A stretch of DNA of 64,000 nucleotides from Streptomyces spirodelae. Lineage in GTDB: Bacteria > Actinomycetota > Actinomycetes > Streptomycetales > Streptomycetaceae. The notes beneath the pieces are model-generated. The model did not search any database. It was given only the letters and a program-made list of their open reading frames with translations, and was not told the origin of the DNA. Of this stretch, positions 24,665-32,848 are shown one piece after another. Each line of letters starts with the position of its first letter. Position 1 is the first letter of the stretch. Where the stretch lies: assembly GCF_017676385.1 (NCBI RefSeq), contig NZ_JAFFZN010000004.1, forward strand, positions 186,001-250,000. The letters are read 5' to 3'. The translations under genes were made by a program, and so were the position numbers.

Positions 24665-24906
24665 CGTGTTCGCGTCTCCAGGGAGTTATGGGTGCTGCGG
24701 GCGGGTGTGCCCAACGGTGGCCGTCAGACGGGAGTTTCAGCAGTGGCGGTCGATACAGCGCGTCCGAGAGCGTGACCGGCCATCACGTCGGAGTAACGGT
24801 GCGAGCCGTGCCCGGACAGCGGAGCGGCGCGCCCGGTCGGCGAGCCGCAGGGGAGGGGACGCGCCGTCGTGGACAGCTCCCCTCTGTCATGAATCGACAG
24901 TAGCAT

Positions 24907-24922
24907 CAATAATCGATTATTG
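24907..24922. promoter_or_regulatory. Perfect 16-bp palindrome, GntR operator candidate
   Basis: CAATAATCGATTATTG is a perfect palindrome, strikingly AT-rich for this genome, 24 bp before the gntR start. TATACT at 24934-24939 is a good -10 box and ends 6 bp before ATG 24946. The palindrome covers the -35 area, consistent with autorepression and with control of the divergent SCO6745-family gene. Confidence 0.65.
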
Positions 24923-24945
24923 CTTCGATCGTCTATACTGCTGTC

Positions 24946-25641
24946 ATGGCTGGCGCATCTCCCCACTCCGCTTCCTCCGCGAAGCAGATGCTTTCCGAGC
25001 AGGTCTACGCCCAACTGCAGGGCGCGATCATGCGCGGGGACTACTCCCCCGGTGAGGCCCTCAAGCCACAGGACCTCGCCAGGGAACAGGGCGTAAGCCT
25101 GGCCGTTACGCGGGAGGCGCTCGTGCGGCTGGTCGGCGAGGGGCTCGCCGACCGGCTGCCCAATCGCGGATTCGCAGTCCCGCTCCTCTCCGACCACCGC
25201 TGGCAGGAGATCGCGGAAGCCCGCCGGGTCATCGAACCGGCCGTCCTGCGGATGTCCATCGAGCGCGGCGACGTCGATTGGGAGGCCCGCGTGCGGGCCG
25301 CCCACCACCGCCTGGCGCGCACTCCGGCGTATGTGCCGGAAGAAGGCGAGCACTACACCGGCGCTTGGGCTGAGGCTCACAGGGTCTTCCACCGCACGCT
25401 GCTGGACGCGTGCGGCAATCGCGCGCTGTTGGAGACCTTCGACCGGTTGTGGACCGCGAGCGAGCTGGCCCGCCGATGGTCGGCGCACCGCGACCCCGAC
25501 CGGGACGGCGCCGAGGAACACCGCAGGCTGGAGGAGGCGGCGCTGGCCCGTGACGCCGACACCGCGGCAGCGGTTCTGGTTCAGCACCTCACCCTGACGG
25601 TGGCTGCTCTGACCGACGCTTCAGGCCAGGCTTCCCCATGA
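24946..25641 (+). CDS. GntR-family regulator, FadR subfamily (FCD domain)
   Basis: 231 residues. N-terminal winged helix (about 12-80: LSEQVYAQLQGAIMRGDYSPGEAL in parts, LAREQGVSLAVTREALVRL in parts) and helical FCD ligand domain (about 90-225) with a metal-site-like FHRTLLDACGNRALL. It probably represses itself and the divergent SCO6745-family gene through the palindrome at 24907. There is no ribosome site; the -10 box is 6 bp upstream, so the mRNA is likely leaderless. The effector is unknown. Confidence 0.88.
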   Translation: MAGASPHSASSAKQMLSEQVYAQLQGAIMRGDYSPGEALKPQDLAREQGVSLAVTREALVRLVGEGLADRLPNRGFAVPLLSDHRWQEIAEARRVIEPAVLRMSIERGDVDWEARVRAAHHRLARTPAYVPEEGEHYTGAWAEAHRVFHRTLLDACGNRALLETFDRLWTASELARRWSAHRDPDRDGAEEHRRLEEAALARDADTAAAVLVQHLTLTVAALTDASGQASP

Positions 25642-25704
25642 CCTGAGTCGGAGATTCGTCGATGGTCGGAGTCGTTGGCCGGGTGTGAGTCGTCCGGGCC
25701 CGAA

Positions 25705-25719
25705 GATTCGGTGCGAATC
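25705..25719. terminator. Small hairpin between convergent gntR and MFS genes
   Basis: GATTCG-GTG-CGAATC in the 92-bp gap. The stem is short, so its terminator role is tentative. Confidence 0.3.
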
Positions 25720-25733
25720 GTAAGGCGAGCCCG

Positions 25734-27014
25734 CTAACGGGACCGCAGCGTCGACGGGGTGACATTCCTGAGGAACGGCACGGGTGTTGCGGCGGTGGCC
25801 ACGGCGAATACGGCGAAGGCCAGTCGCATGCCGCCCAGTTCGGCCAGCAGGCCCACCAGGGCTGCACCCAGTGGCATGGCGCCGAAGCTGAAGAGCCGGG
25901 CTGCCGCGTTGTAGCGGCCGAGCATCTGGTCGGGGACCATGCGCTGGGTGAGGGTGCGGGTGTTGACCGTCCAGAGTGTGCCGCCCATGCCGCCCAGAAA
26001 CGCGCCGGCGGTCACGGCCCAGATGTTGGTGGTCAGGGCGGGCAGCGCCACCATCGCGGTGGTGCCGATCAGGTCGGCGAGCATCGCCCGGTGAGCGCCC
26101 AGCAGCCGGTTCACCCACGTGACGGCTGCCGCGCCGGCCAGCCCGCCGATTCCCAGGGCACTGAGCACGATGCCGTACTGCTGCGGCTCCAGGTCCATGG
26201 CCTGCTTGGCGTAGAGCGGTATGAGAGCCAGCCAGGCGCCCCAGACGGCGGCGAGCACGGCGACCACCAGCGACAACGTGCGCAGCACCGGGTCGTGCCA
26301 CAGGAAGCGCAGCCCCTCGGCGATCCGGGCGTTGACGGAGACGGGAGCCGCGCCCGGGGCGGGCCTGTCGGGCCGGAAGCGGCCGGACAGGCAGAGCAGC
26401 GAGAGCGCGGCGACCGCATAGGAGGCGCCGGTCAGCCCGAGTGCGAGGCCCGTTCCGGTAGCCAGCAGCAGCCCGCCGACGAAAGGCCCGGCGAACTCCT
26501 GTCCTACGGTCTCGGCTCCCGCCATCCAGGCGTTGGCGCGCTCCCGCCCCGCCGCGGGCACCGCGGCCGGGACCAGGGCTGAGGCTGAGGTCGAGGCCAG
26601 TACGTCGGCGACACCGAGGGTCACGCCGGCGGCGCAGAGTTGGCTGAGTGTGAGGCCGCCGGCCAGGTGGGAGGCGGCGAGCCAGCCCATCGCGGCCAGC
26701 CGCATCGCGTTCGCGCTCCACAGCAGCCGCCGCCGGTCGAAGTGGTCGACGAGCACGCCGATGTGCAGGGCGGTCAGCAGCCAGGGCAGGGTGAGGGTCA
26801 GCGAGACGACGGTGACCTGGGCGGGAGAGCCGGTGAGCCGGGTGGCGAGGAGCGGCAGGGCCATCTTCGTCACACCGTCGGCGAGGTTGGTGGCAGCGGT
26901 GAAGCCGACCAGAACAGCAGTGTTGCGGCGGCCAGGGGCTGCCGGGGCGCTGTTGCGCGGCGCAGTGCCCCGTCTGCTGCCGGTTTCCGTCCGCTCAGGC
27001 ACCGCCGTGGCCAT
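25734..27014 (-). CDS. MFS transporter
   Basis: 426 residues with about 12 membrane helices. The MFS_3/EntS-like type is suggested by FTAATNLADGVTKMALPLLA at TM1 and GVLVDHFDRRRLLW as the loop 2-3 motif. It probably exports a drug or small metabolite. ATG 27014 sits behind GGGGGAGAGG. The gene is divergent from a CGNR-type regulator, and the 142-bp promoter region holds two copies of the motif seen again at the second CGNR locus, so export is likely induced by the regulator's ligand. Confidence 0.87.
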   Translation of the reverse strand: MATAVPERTETGSRRGTAPRNSAPAAPGRRNTAVLVGFTAATNLADGVTKMALPLLATRLTGSPAQVTVVSLTLTLPWLLTALHIGVLVDHFDRRRLLWSANAMRLAAMGWLAASHLAGGLTLSQLCAAGVTLGVADVLASTSASALVPAAVPAAGRERANAWMAGAETVGQEFAGPFVGGLLLATGTGLALGLTGASYAVAALSLLCLSGRFRPDRPAPGAAPVSVNARIAEGLRFLWHDPVLRTLSLVVAVLAAVWGAWLALIPLYAKQAMDLEPQQYGIVLSALGIGGLAGAAAVTWVNRLLGAHRAMLADLIGTTAMVALPALTTNIWAVTAGAFLGGMGGTLWTVNTRTLTQRMVPDQMLGRYNAAARLFSFGAMPLGAALVGLLAELGGMRLAFAVFAVATAATPVPFLRNVTPSTLRSR

Positions 27015-27043
27015 GGCCCTCTCCCCCAACCGTCCCACCCGAT

Positions 27044-27066
27044 AACCGCCTAAGGCGTTAGGCGGT
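27044..27066. promoter_or_regulatory. CGNR-associated operator candidate, copy 1
   Basis: AACCGCCTAAGGCGTTAGG and four more bases. ACCGCCTAA and TTAGGCGGT form a perfect 9-bp inverted repeat around GGCG (27045-27066). The first 17 bases resemble the sites at 37113 and 37155 before the second CGNR gene. It lies 30 bp upstream of the MFS start. Confidence 0.6.
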
Positions 27067-27100
27067 GAGGTTACTCTGGCACACGCTCCGGCCATCCCGC

Positions 27101-27117
27101 AACCGATGAAACGGTTA
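27101..27117. promoter_or_regulatory. CGNR-associated operator candidate, copy 2
   Basis: AACCGATGAAACGGTTA, a weaker copy with intact AACCG and CGGTT ends. It lies 39 bp upstream of the CGNR gene start. Confidence 0.5.
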
Positions 27118-27156
27118 GCCGGTAGGATGGCGGAATCCTGGAGGAGGTGACCCGCC

Positions 27157-27696
27157 ATGCTGGAGCCGCCGGCCCCGGCCGTCCTGGTGGAGGCATTCGC
27201 CAACACGGTCGATGTGGAAGAGGGAAGCGACGAGATCGCCACCCCGTCCGGTCTGGCCGACTGGCTGCGAGACCGCGGCCTGCTGGACGCGCCTGGTGCG
27301 ATCCCCGCCCAGGTCCACGAGAGCTACCTGGCCCTTCGCGCGGGAATCCGCGAGGAACTGGGTGCCCACGTCGGCGACACCCCCGATCCGCAAATGCTCG
27401 GCGCCGCCGACCGCGTGCTGGCCGAGCACCCGGTACTGGTCACCGCTCGCGGCTCTCTGACGCCCGCCGCAGGGCTGCCCGCCGAGCGCGGCCCGCTGGC
27501 GACGCTGGCGATCGCGTGGAGTGAGCTGGTCACCACCGGGCAGGCCGCCCGCCTCAAGCGCTGTGCGGAACACACCTGCGGCTGGGTGTTCTGGGACGTG
27601 TCGAAGAACCGCAGCCGCCGCTGGTGCTCGATGAAGGTGTGCGGGAACCGCAACAAATCCCGCTCCTACGCCTCCCGGCGGCGACAGGTGGCCTAG
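27157..27696 (+). CDS. CGNR zinc-finger regulator (ABATE domain)
   Basis: 179 residues. The N-terminal ABATE-type domain (about 5-125) is followed by a C-terminal CGNR zinc finger with C136, C141, C157 and C162 (CGNR). The first finger loop has WVFWDVSKNRSRRWC. These small proteins are thought to be stress or ligand-responsive transcription regulators. Strong ribosome site GGAGGAGGTG before ATG. It is divergent from an MFS exporter, a typical regulator-pump pair. A paralogue lies at 37174. Confidence 0.9.
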   Translation: MLEPPAPAVLVEAFANTVDVEEGSDEIATPSGLADWLRDRGLLDAPGAIPAQVHESYLALRAGIREELGAHVGDTPDPQMLGAADRVLAEHPVLVTARGSLTPAAGLPAERGPLATLAIAWSELVTTGQAARLKRCAEHTCGWVFWDVSKNRSRRWCSMKVCGNRNKSRSYASRRRQVA

Positions 27697-27793
27697 GGTC
27701 TGTTGCGCAAGCGGATCTTCGGTGTGGAGTCGGCGGCAGCTGATCGACGGCATACGGTGGTGGACGTCCCCGCGTGAGCGGCTGTGCGTGGCG

Positions 27794-27970
27794 TCAGCGT
27801 GCGAATTTCTCGATGGCCACCGGGATGACGGGGATGAAGCAGTTGACGAAATTGCCGTCGGGGTCGTGGAAGAGCGGCGACCGGTTGCCCCAGGGCAGCG
27901 TGGTGGGCTTGGTGACCGAGGCCGGTCAGGCTCTGGTGAACGCGGTCCACAGCGAGACGCTATCCTGGCA
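27794..27970 (-). pseudogene. Remnant of a VOC/glyoxalase-family gene
   Basis: On the minus strand, 27925-27794 encodes an intact VOC-family C-terminus: ASVTKPTTLPWGNRSPLFHD, followed by PDGNFVNCF and a normal stop. An in-frame TGA lies at 27926-27928; upstream in the same frame the remnant DSVSLWTAFTRA looks like the preceding helix, and nothing recognisable precedes it. The N-terminal half is gone, so the gene is decayed. It lies between the CGNR regulator and DinB genes, two families often linked to small-molecule stress. Confidence 0.6.
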
Positions 27971-28236
27971 CTGATCCGGCTCTCCTCGGTTCTGGACCCA
28001 GCATTTCCCCGAGGAACTTCCGACAGGGCCGAAAAGCACGGACGCGGCGCGAAGTTGCCGCGCACAGCGCGCGCCCGCCTCCGATCCCGCGGGCATTCAG
28101 TATCGAAGTCATCGGTGTTCTCCTCGACGATCCAGGTGAGCCCAGCCCTGCCCGTTCGGGCCCCGTGCTGCTTGAACACGCGGCCCCGGTCCGGATCAGC
28201 TCAACGATCCCTTCATCCCAGAAAGTTGAACGACCA
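27971..28236. other. Gap before the DinB gene, nothing recognised
   Basis: Together with the VOC remnant this fills 540 bp without an intact gene. Frames here have no protein-like sequence; the DinB gene's promoter presumably lies in the 3' part. Confidence 0.4.
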
Positions 28237-28725
28237 ATGTCAACGCTGCCCCAAGTGACAACTGGACCTGAACGTCTCATGTTGGAGCACATGCTCGACC
28301 GCAACCGGCAAGCGCTCATCGACACCGCGCGAGGACTGTCCGAAGCCGAGGCACGGCGACGCCTGGTCACCTCGCTGACCACACCGATCGCGCTGATCAA
28401 ACACGCTGCCTTCGCCGACCGCCGCTGGTTCCAACGTATTCTTCCCGGCTTGGACGGAGCCGATTGCGACGGCTACGTCGCCCCCGGCGAGGGCGGTTTC
28501 CTCGTCGAGGACGGGGAAACGCTGGACGGCGTGATCGCCGACTTCGAACGCACCAGTGAGCGTTCGCGTGCGATCGCCGCCGGCTTCGAGCTCGATGACA
28601 CCGGGACACATCCCGTAGTCGGAGAGGTGAGCCTCCGGTTCGTGTACCTGTTCATGATCGAGGAATTCGCCCGTCACGCCGGCCACGGCGACATTCTCCG
28701 AGAACAGATCACTGCCGCACGATGA
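28237..28725 (+). CDS. DinB-family protein (DUF664-like)
   Basis: 162 residues, four-helix bundle of the DinB/YfiT type. ERLMLEHMLDRNRQALIDTARGL opens helix 1 (shown in part), LIKHAAFADRRWFQRIL supplies the first His, and EEFARHAGHGDILREQI the His pair that usually binds a metal. Family members are thiol S-transferases using mycothiol or bacillithiol, or have no known role. ATG 28237 was chosen because the family starts close to helix 1; the ribosome site (GAAAG) is weak. Convergent with the lasso cluster. Confidence 0.88.
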   Translation: MSTLPQVTTGPERLMLEHMLDRNRQALIDTARGLSEAEARRRLVTSLTTPIALIKHAAFADRRWFQRILPGLDGADCDGYVAPGEGGFLVEDGETLDGVIADFERTSERSRAIAAGFELDDTGTHPVVGEVSLRFVYLFMIEEFARHAGHGDILREQITAAR

Positions 28726-28909
28726 GCCCCGTTGCCGTCATGGACAACCGCCACAGGGCAACGTCCCATGACGGCGCGGCACGAGGGGAGACGCCCCGGA
28801 GTCGCGGCAGTCCGACCACGAATACGACCACCAAGAAGGACCGGTGCCGACTCTGACAGCACGCCCCAGCCGAGCGACTGGCGGCTGGCAACCGGCAACG
28901 CGGTGGTGG

Positions 28910-29329
28910 TCAGGGGCGAGGTGCGGGTGGGACGGTGAGGAGGTGGCGGTAGGCGCTGATATCCGAGGGCTCGCCGACCGGGCGCCCTTCCGCTTCGATC
29001 CAGGCATGGGCGGCGAAGGGCGGGGTGCGGACCCCGCTGCACCACGTCGGCCAGGTGCCACGCATACGGCACAGCAGGGCCGTGGCCAAGGAGCGCTGCA
29101 GACAGTAGGTCCCCGCGCACAGTGTGCTGGTGGCGGTCACCTCTTCCCGGGCCGTCAGCGCCTGCTCGTACGTGGCGGCGGTCGCGTGGCGACGCACGAA
29201 CCGTAGGAGAACGACGATGCGCCGCGGTGAGAGCCGGGCGAGCGGACGCGCGGCGGAGACGGCCAGGTGCGCGGCGAACCGACGGCGCAGTGGTGGCCGG
29301 TGCCCCGGGGTGTCGAGGATCTGGCTCAT
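28910..29329 (-). CDS. Lasso peptide leader peptidase (B2)
   Basis: 139 residues, transglutaminase-like cysteine protease of lasso clusters. The catalytic Cys is in AGTYCLQRSLATALLCRMRG (part shown: CLQRS), the His in AHAWIEAEG, and the third residue follows near ISAYRHLL. Together with B1 it removes the precursor's leader so that the cyclase can act on the new N-terminal Gly. ATG 29329 overlaps the B1 stop (ATGA). Standard length for a split B2. Confidence 0.93.
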   Translation of the reverse strand: MSQILDTPGHRPPLRRRFAAHLAVSAARPLARLSPRRIVVLLRFVRRHATAATYEQALTAREEVTATSTLCAGTYCLQRSLATALLCRMRGTWPTWCSGVRTPPFAAHAWIEAEGRPVGEPSDISAYRHLLTVPPAPRP

Positions 29330-29601
29330 GAGGCGGACCGCGGTTCTGCTTCCACCAGGCGGGCCTGTTCAAGTTGCTCGATCAAGGCTTGCACGTCCCT
29401 GGTGGCCTGCTCGGTGGTGACGGGTTGCCTGGTGGCGAGGCGCGCGGCGATCTGCTGCGGTGTGGCGCCGTTGAGCGAGGCGCGCAGAATGGCCGCTCCG
29501 GTGGCGTTGAGCTGCCAGTAGCGGCCGCTTCGGGCATCCAGCAGCACGAGACCGTCGTCGGTTTCGCAGGTGGTGACGTCAGTGCGCAGCCGGAGACTCA
29601 C
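29326..29601 (-). CDS. Lasso peptide recognition protein B1 (PqqD-like RRE)
   Basis: 91 residues. A winged-helix RiPP recognition element: LLDARSGRYWQLNATGAAIL, then a helical half with TEQATRDVQALIEQL. It binds the leader through the YxxP-containing segment and delivers it to B2. GTG 29601 lies 23 bp inside the end of the cyclase gene, and the stop overlaps B2's ATG, so the three enzymes are translationally coupled. Confidence 0.93.
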   Translation of the reverse strand: MSLRLRTDVTTCETDDGLVLLDARSGRYWQLNATGAAILRASLNGATPQQIAARLATRQPVTTEQATRDVQALIEQLEQARLVEAEPRSAS

Positions 29602-31462
29602 GCTGGTGCTCCTTGAGGTAGTCGGGAACAGGGCGAGCGGCCAGATCCCGCAGCCAGGACTCGACGGCGAGGGTGGCCTCGGCCGCTGGACCTTGTGAGG
29701 CTGGAAGCAGACCGGTGTTCAGCCACGCACGCCGCAGCGTCTCGGGGTGGACCAGGTCGGCGGCAGCAAGGAGAGAGGTGTCGCACCACTGGGCGAGTTG
29801 GCGCCTGTGGACCCGCATCCCCGAGTGCCATTCCGCGGTGGCGAAGTCCTTGGTGGTGCGGGCCAGGAGGGGGGACGGAACGATGCCGTCCATGGCCGCG
29901 GTCAGCAGCGGTTTGTAGGACCACGGGTCACCCGCCTCGTGCGGGAGGGTACGCAGGCACGCTGCGAGCACGGCGTCGTCGCAGAAGGGCATCTCCACCT
30001 CGAGACCGCTGGTGCGGTAGACGGCAGCGATACGTCCTGCCTGCCGCACCTGGTAGAGCCACTGGTGCCCGCAGCGAGTGCCGGCCAGAGGCCGCACGTC
30101 GGCTGCGGCCTCGGACAGCAGATCTCCCGTCATGTCGCGGGCGTGGTCAGTCGCCCAGGGCGGCATGGTCACCTCCGGCCCCCACCCCAGCATGGAGGCG
30201 GCTCCCTCCCCGCTCCGGCGTCCGCGGCGCACGGGGCGCAGGGCCTCGGCCTGTGACCGCAGCCAGGACGGGTAGGAGCGCCGGTCCGCCAGTGCTCGCG
30301 CCAAAGCCCGGTACGACCAGCGGTCCTTGACCGCATAGCCGGCCAAGCGCCGATGCGCCATCAAGGGGTGGCGGGCTGCCAACTCGTGCAGATGGTTGAG
30401 CGGCGGGAGGACGACCTGGTCCCCGCCCTGGCCGCAGATCCGCCCGCGGGCACCGTGCTCGCGCGTCGCCGCCGTCATGTGCTGCTGCTGGGCCATGTCC
30501 CGCCGATGGGTGAGGGGCTCGTCCTCCGGCTCGCCGCCCTCGGTGAAGCCGGCGTAATAGGACGGCAGCCCCACTGCCGGAAAGGTCCGGTGAACGGTCG
30601 AGGCAGGCAGTAGTGCTGCCGCCTGCCGTGCGTAGGCGGTGTCTTCCCCGGGACTGCTCCAATCCAAGGTCAGGGCCACGAGCTGAGCGCCCGCCTCTGC
30701 GGCCAGAAAGCACAATGAGGTGGAGTCCATCCCACCGGACAGGTCCGCTCCCCACACCTGTCCGGGTCGCACCCGCGCGGCCAGGGCTTCGCGGAGCGCG
30801 TCTCGCACGTCAGCGGCTGCGGCCCGCACCGGCAACTCCGGCTCGGGAGGGCGCCACCATCGGTGCAGGAGCGGGCGCCGCCCGTCAGGCTCCACCTGCA
30901 CCGCGTGACCCGGAGGAACGGCCTCAACCCCCTGGAACATCGACTGCTCGTCCAGGGGGTGCGGCGGCGCGACGAGCGACGACAGGCGCACCGCGACCTG
31001 CCGCATCTCCACCTCGGCGCCGACCAGCCAGGAAAGGGTGCGGGCTCTGTCGGCAACGACCGTCAGCCCCTCCGAGGAGGCGTGGAAGAGTCGACGGTCA
31101 CCCGACGCCGTACCTCGCGCGTAGACCCGGCCCGCCACGGAGGCCACGACATGGCAACTGCCGGCGCCTCCCTCCCATACGCCGTGCAAGTCGGAGACCT
31201 GGCGAGCGGCCCGGAGCCGGGCCCGCAACAGCTCCGTCGTCAAGGTGCTGATGCCGACGAGCGCCAGTCGCCGCTCGCCCGATTCGGCAGTTCGCACCTC
31301 GTCGGCAGGCCAGCATCCCACCAGCCAGGGACGCCCGGAAGCATGCCGAAGCCCCCGGCACGCAGACGGAAGAAGACGCCGACCGAGGGCGGCGGACGCC
31401 GCCTCGCAGTCCGGGAGGACCACGAACCAACGCCCGCCGCATCGCGAAGGCTTCACCACCAT
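29579..31462 (-). CDS. Lasso peptide cyclase C (asparagine-synthetase-like)
   Basis: 627 residues. The N-terminal half (1-200) is glutaminase-like but lacks an N-terminal catalytic Cys, as expected. The C-terminal ATP-pyrophosphatase domain has ADLSGGMDSTSLCFLA near residue 240. It adenylates the Asp8 side chain and forms the isopeptide with Gly1. ATG 31462 lies within the codons for the last two Trp of the precursor, so it overlaps gene A by 10 bp and is translationally coupled; GTG 31498 is an alternative giving 639 residues. Confidence 0.92.
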   Translation of the reverse strand: MVVKPSRCGGRWFVVLPDCEAASAALGRRLLPSACRGLRHASGRPWLVGCWPADEVRTAESGERRLALVGISTLTTELLRARLRAARQVSDLHGVWEGGAGSCHVVASVAGRVYARGTASGDRRLFHASSEGLTVVADRARTLSWLVGAEVEMRQVAVRLSSLVAPPHPLDEQSMFQGVEAVPPGHAVQVEPDGRRPLLHRWWRPPEPELPVRAAAADVRDALREALAARVRPGQVWGADLSGGMDSTSLCFLAAEAGAQLVALTLDWSSPGEDTAYARQAAALLPASTVHRTFPAVGLPSYYAGFTEGGEPEDEPLTHRRDMAQQQHMTAATREHGARGRICGQGGDQVVLPPLNHLHELAARHPLMAHRRLAGYAVKDRWSYRALARALADRRSYPSWLRSQAEALRPVRRGRRSGEGAASMLGWGPEVTMPPWATDHARDMTGDLLSEAAADVRPLAGTRCGHQWLYQVRQAGRIAAVYRTSGLEVEMPFCDDAVLAACLRTLPHEAGDPWSYKPLLTAAMDGIVPSPLLARTTKDFATAEWHSGMRVHRRQLAQWCDTSLLAAADLVHPETLRRAWLNTGLLPASQGPAAEATLAVESWLRDLAARPVPDYLKEHQRESPAAH

Positions 31463-31614
31463 CCGCGCCCGTGGCCACCGAAAGTGTCCCAGTGCCACCC
31501 GTGGAAGCCGTTGGTCACCTCGGTGTAGTCACCGGACTCCACCAGCATCGGAGGCTCGTAGACCTCGCCGGCCTCGAACTCGAACGCGAACGCGAACGCG
31601 AACTCCTCACTCAT
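31453..31614 (-). CDS. Lasso peptide precursor A, anantin-like core
   Basis: 53 residues, too short for routine annotation. Leader 1-35 contains the YxxP motif (Y19-EPP), then L24, G28 and a Thr at -2 (T34-N35) before the cut. The predicted core is residues 36-53: GFHGWHWDTFGGHGRGWW. Gly1 and Asp8 give an 8-residue macrolactam ring, then a 10-residue loop and tail with Trp17/Trp18; no Cys, so class II. It matches anantin (GFIGWGNDIFGHYSGDF, from memory) at G1, F2, G4, W5, D8, F10 and G11. The leader has an odd FAFAFAFEFE run. Strong ribosome site GGAAGGAG before ATG 31614. Confidence 0.92.
   Translation of the reverse strand: MSEEFAFAFAFEFEAGEVYEPPMLVESGDYTEVTNGFHGWHWDTFGGHGRGWW
31573..31605 (-). 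repeat. Hexamer repeat in lasso leader
   Basis: Near-tandem TTCGCG units on the minus strand encode the alternating FAFAFAFEFE of the leader (residues 5-14). Confidence 0.8.
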
Positions 31615-31749
31615 CGCCAGCTCCTTCCTGTACGACCAGCACCTCATTCGGTGCCCAAGCGGTGATGCCCGGCACGCAACACCGACACGCCGCAAAACAC
31701 CTGTACCGGTGAAAAGAGTGATGAATTGCTTCCGGGTCCGAGCCGAGCC
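31615..31749 (-). promoter_or_regulatory. Promoter region of the lasso operon
   Basis: 135 bp between the dienelactone hydrolase stop and gene A on the same strand. It carries the GGAAGGAG ribosome site and an AT-richer stretch (31700-31730, with TTCATCACTCTTTTCACC on the minus strand) where the promoter likely lies. No clear operator was seen. Confidence 0.4.
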
Positions 31750-32484
31750 TCAACGGATGGTCAGGGTGCGGCCCAGGAGAGGGAGCAGGTTGTCCCAGTG
31801 GAGCCGCAGTGCCGCGGGGCTGTATGCGTCGGTGTCGGCCATGGTGAAGCCGTGGACGGTGTCTGGGTAGATCTCCGAGGTGTAGTCCACACCCGCGGCG
31901 TCCAGGATCTGGTTGAGTTCACCAAGAGCCTCGGGCGTCAGGTCGGATTCGGCGTGCCCGAAGTGGATCTGGGCGGTGAGGTGGCGCAGGCTGTCGGACC
32001 CGGCGGCGCCCACAGGGGCGTGGAACCCGGCGACGGCGGCCACTTGACCGGGGTGGGCCGCGGCGGTGCGCACCGCCAGGAGGCCGCCTATGCAGTAGCC
32101 GGTCACCGCAACGGGCCCGGAGCCGACCTCGGGCCGGCTGGCGAGGAATCCGAGAAAGGCGTCGGCGTCGCGCAGGGTCCGCTCAACGGTATGTGCCTCG
32201 ATGAGGGGCATCAGTCGGCCCATGACCGCGGTCCGGGCCTCTTCTCCGATGTGCTCGGGAAGTTCGACCACGGGTGCCGGGCCGTGCCGGTAGAAGAAAT
32301 TGGGGACGAGCACGTAGTACCCGTGGTCGGCCAGTTCGCGGGCCATCTCCCGCAGCACGGGCCGCAGGCCGAAGCCGTCCGCGTACATCAGCACCCCTGG
32401 GTGCCGCTCGCCGTCGTCGGGGAAGGCGGCGAAGGCGTCGGCCTGACCGTCCGCGGTGGGAATTTGCAGCGTATTGATGGGCAT
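31750..32484 (-). CDS. Dienelactone hydrolase-family protein
   Basis: 244 residues, alpha/beta hydrolase. Nucleophile Cys131 in VTGYCIGG, Asp region FGHAESDLTPEA, and the catalytic His in DTVHGFTMAD. The family hydrolyses dienelactones or other small esters. It is upstream of the lasso operon on the same strand but separated by 135 bp, and there is no reason to link them. No signal peptide. Confidence 0.92.
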   Translation of the reverse strand: MPINTLQIPTADGQADAFAAFPDDGERHPGVLMYADGFGLRPVLREMARELADHGYYVLVPNFFYRHGPAPVVELPEHIGEEARTAVMGRLMPLIEAHTVERTLRDADAFLGFLASRPEVGSGPVAVTGYCIGGLLAVRTAAAHPGQVAAVAGFHAPVGAAGSDSLRHLTAQIHFGHAESDLTPEALGELNQILDAAGVDYTSEIYPDTVHGFTMADTDAYSPAALRLHWDNLLPLLGRTLTIR

Positions 32485-32848
32485 GAAGTCTCCTGTCGTG
32501 GTTGATGTGTCCTGTGATCAACACGACGGAGGCGGAGCCCGCGCATCAGCGCAAGATCCTCGATCGAACGGCGGGCCCGCACTGGCCCGTACGGCGCTCA
32601 GAAGAGCACCGGGTCACCGATCCGTGTGTGGCGCGATGCCGTCCCGGTAGTCACTCCCGCAACCTAGTCCACCGAACGGAGCCGACGCCAGCCGCAGCAT
32701 GCGGTGCGGCGTACGCCGCTGAGGTCGTGCGGAAGGTGGCTCTGCCGCCACACGGGAGGACCGCCGGCTCCCGTACGCTGCGCAGCCCGCCCCAGCCGGC
32801 CATCGAGGACCGAGGGGTTTCGACCCTCAGTCGCACGGTGGGCCCGGT
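32485..32848. other. 364-bp gap, nothing recognised
   Basis: Contains the promoter of the dienelactone hydrolase gene and the 3' flank of the next minus-strand gene. Open frames here show no recognisable protein. Confidence 0.4.
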
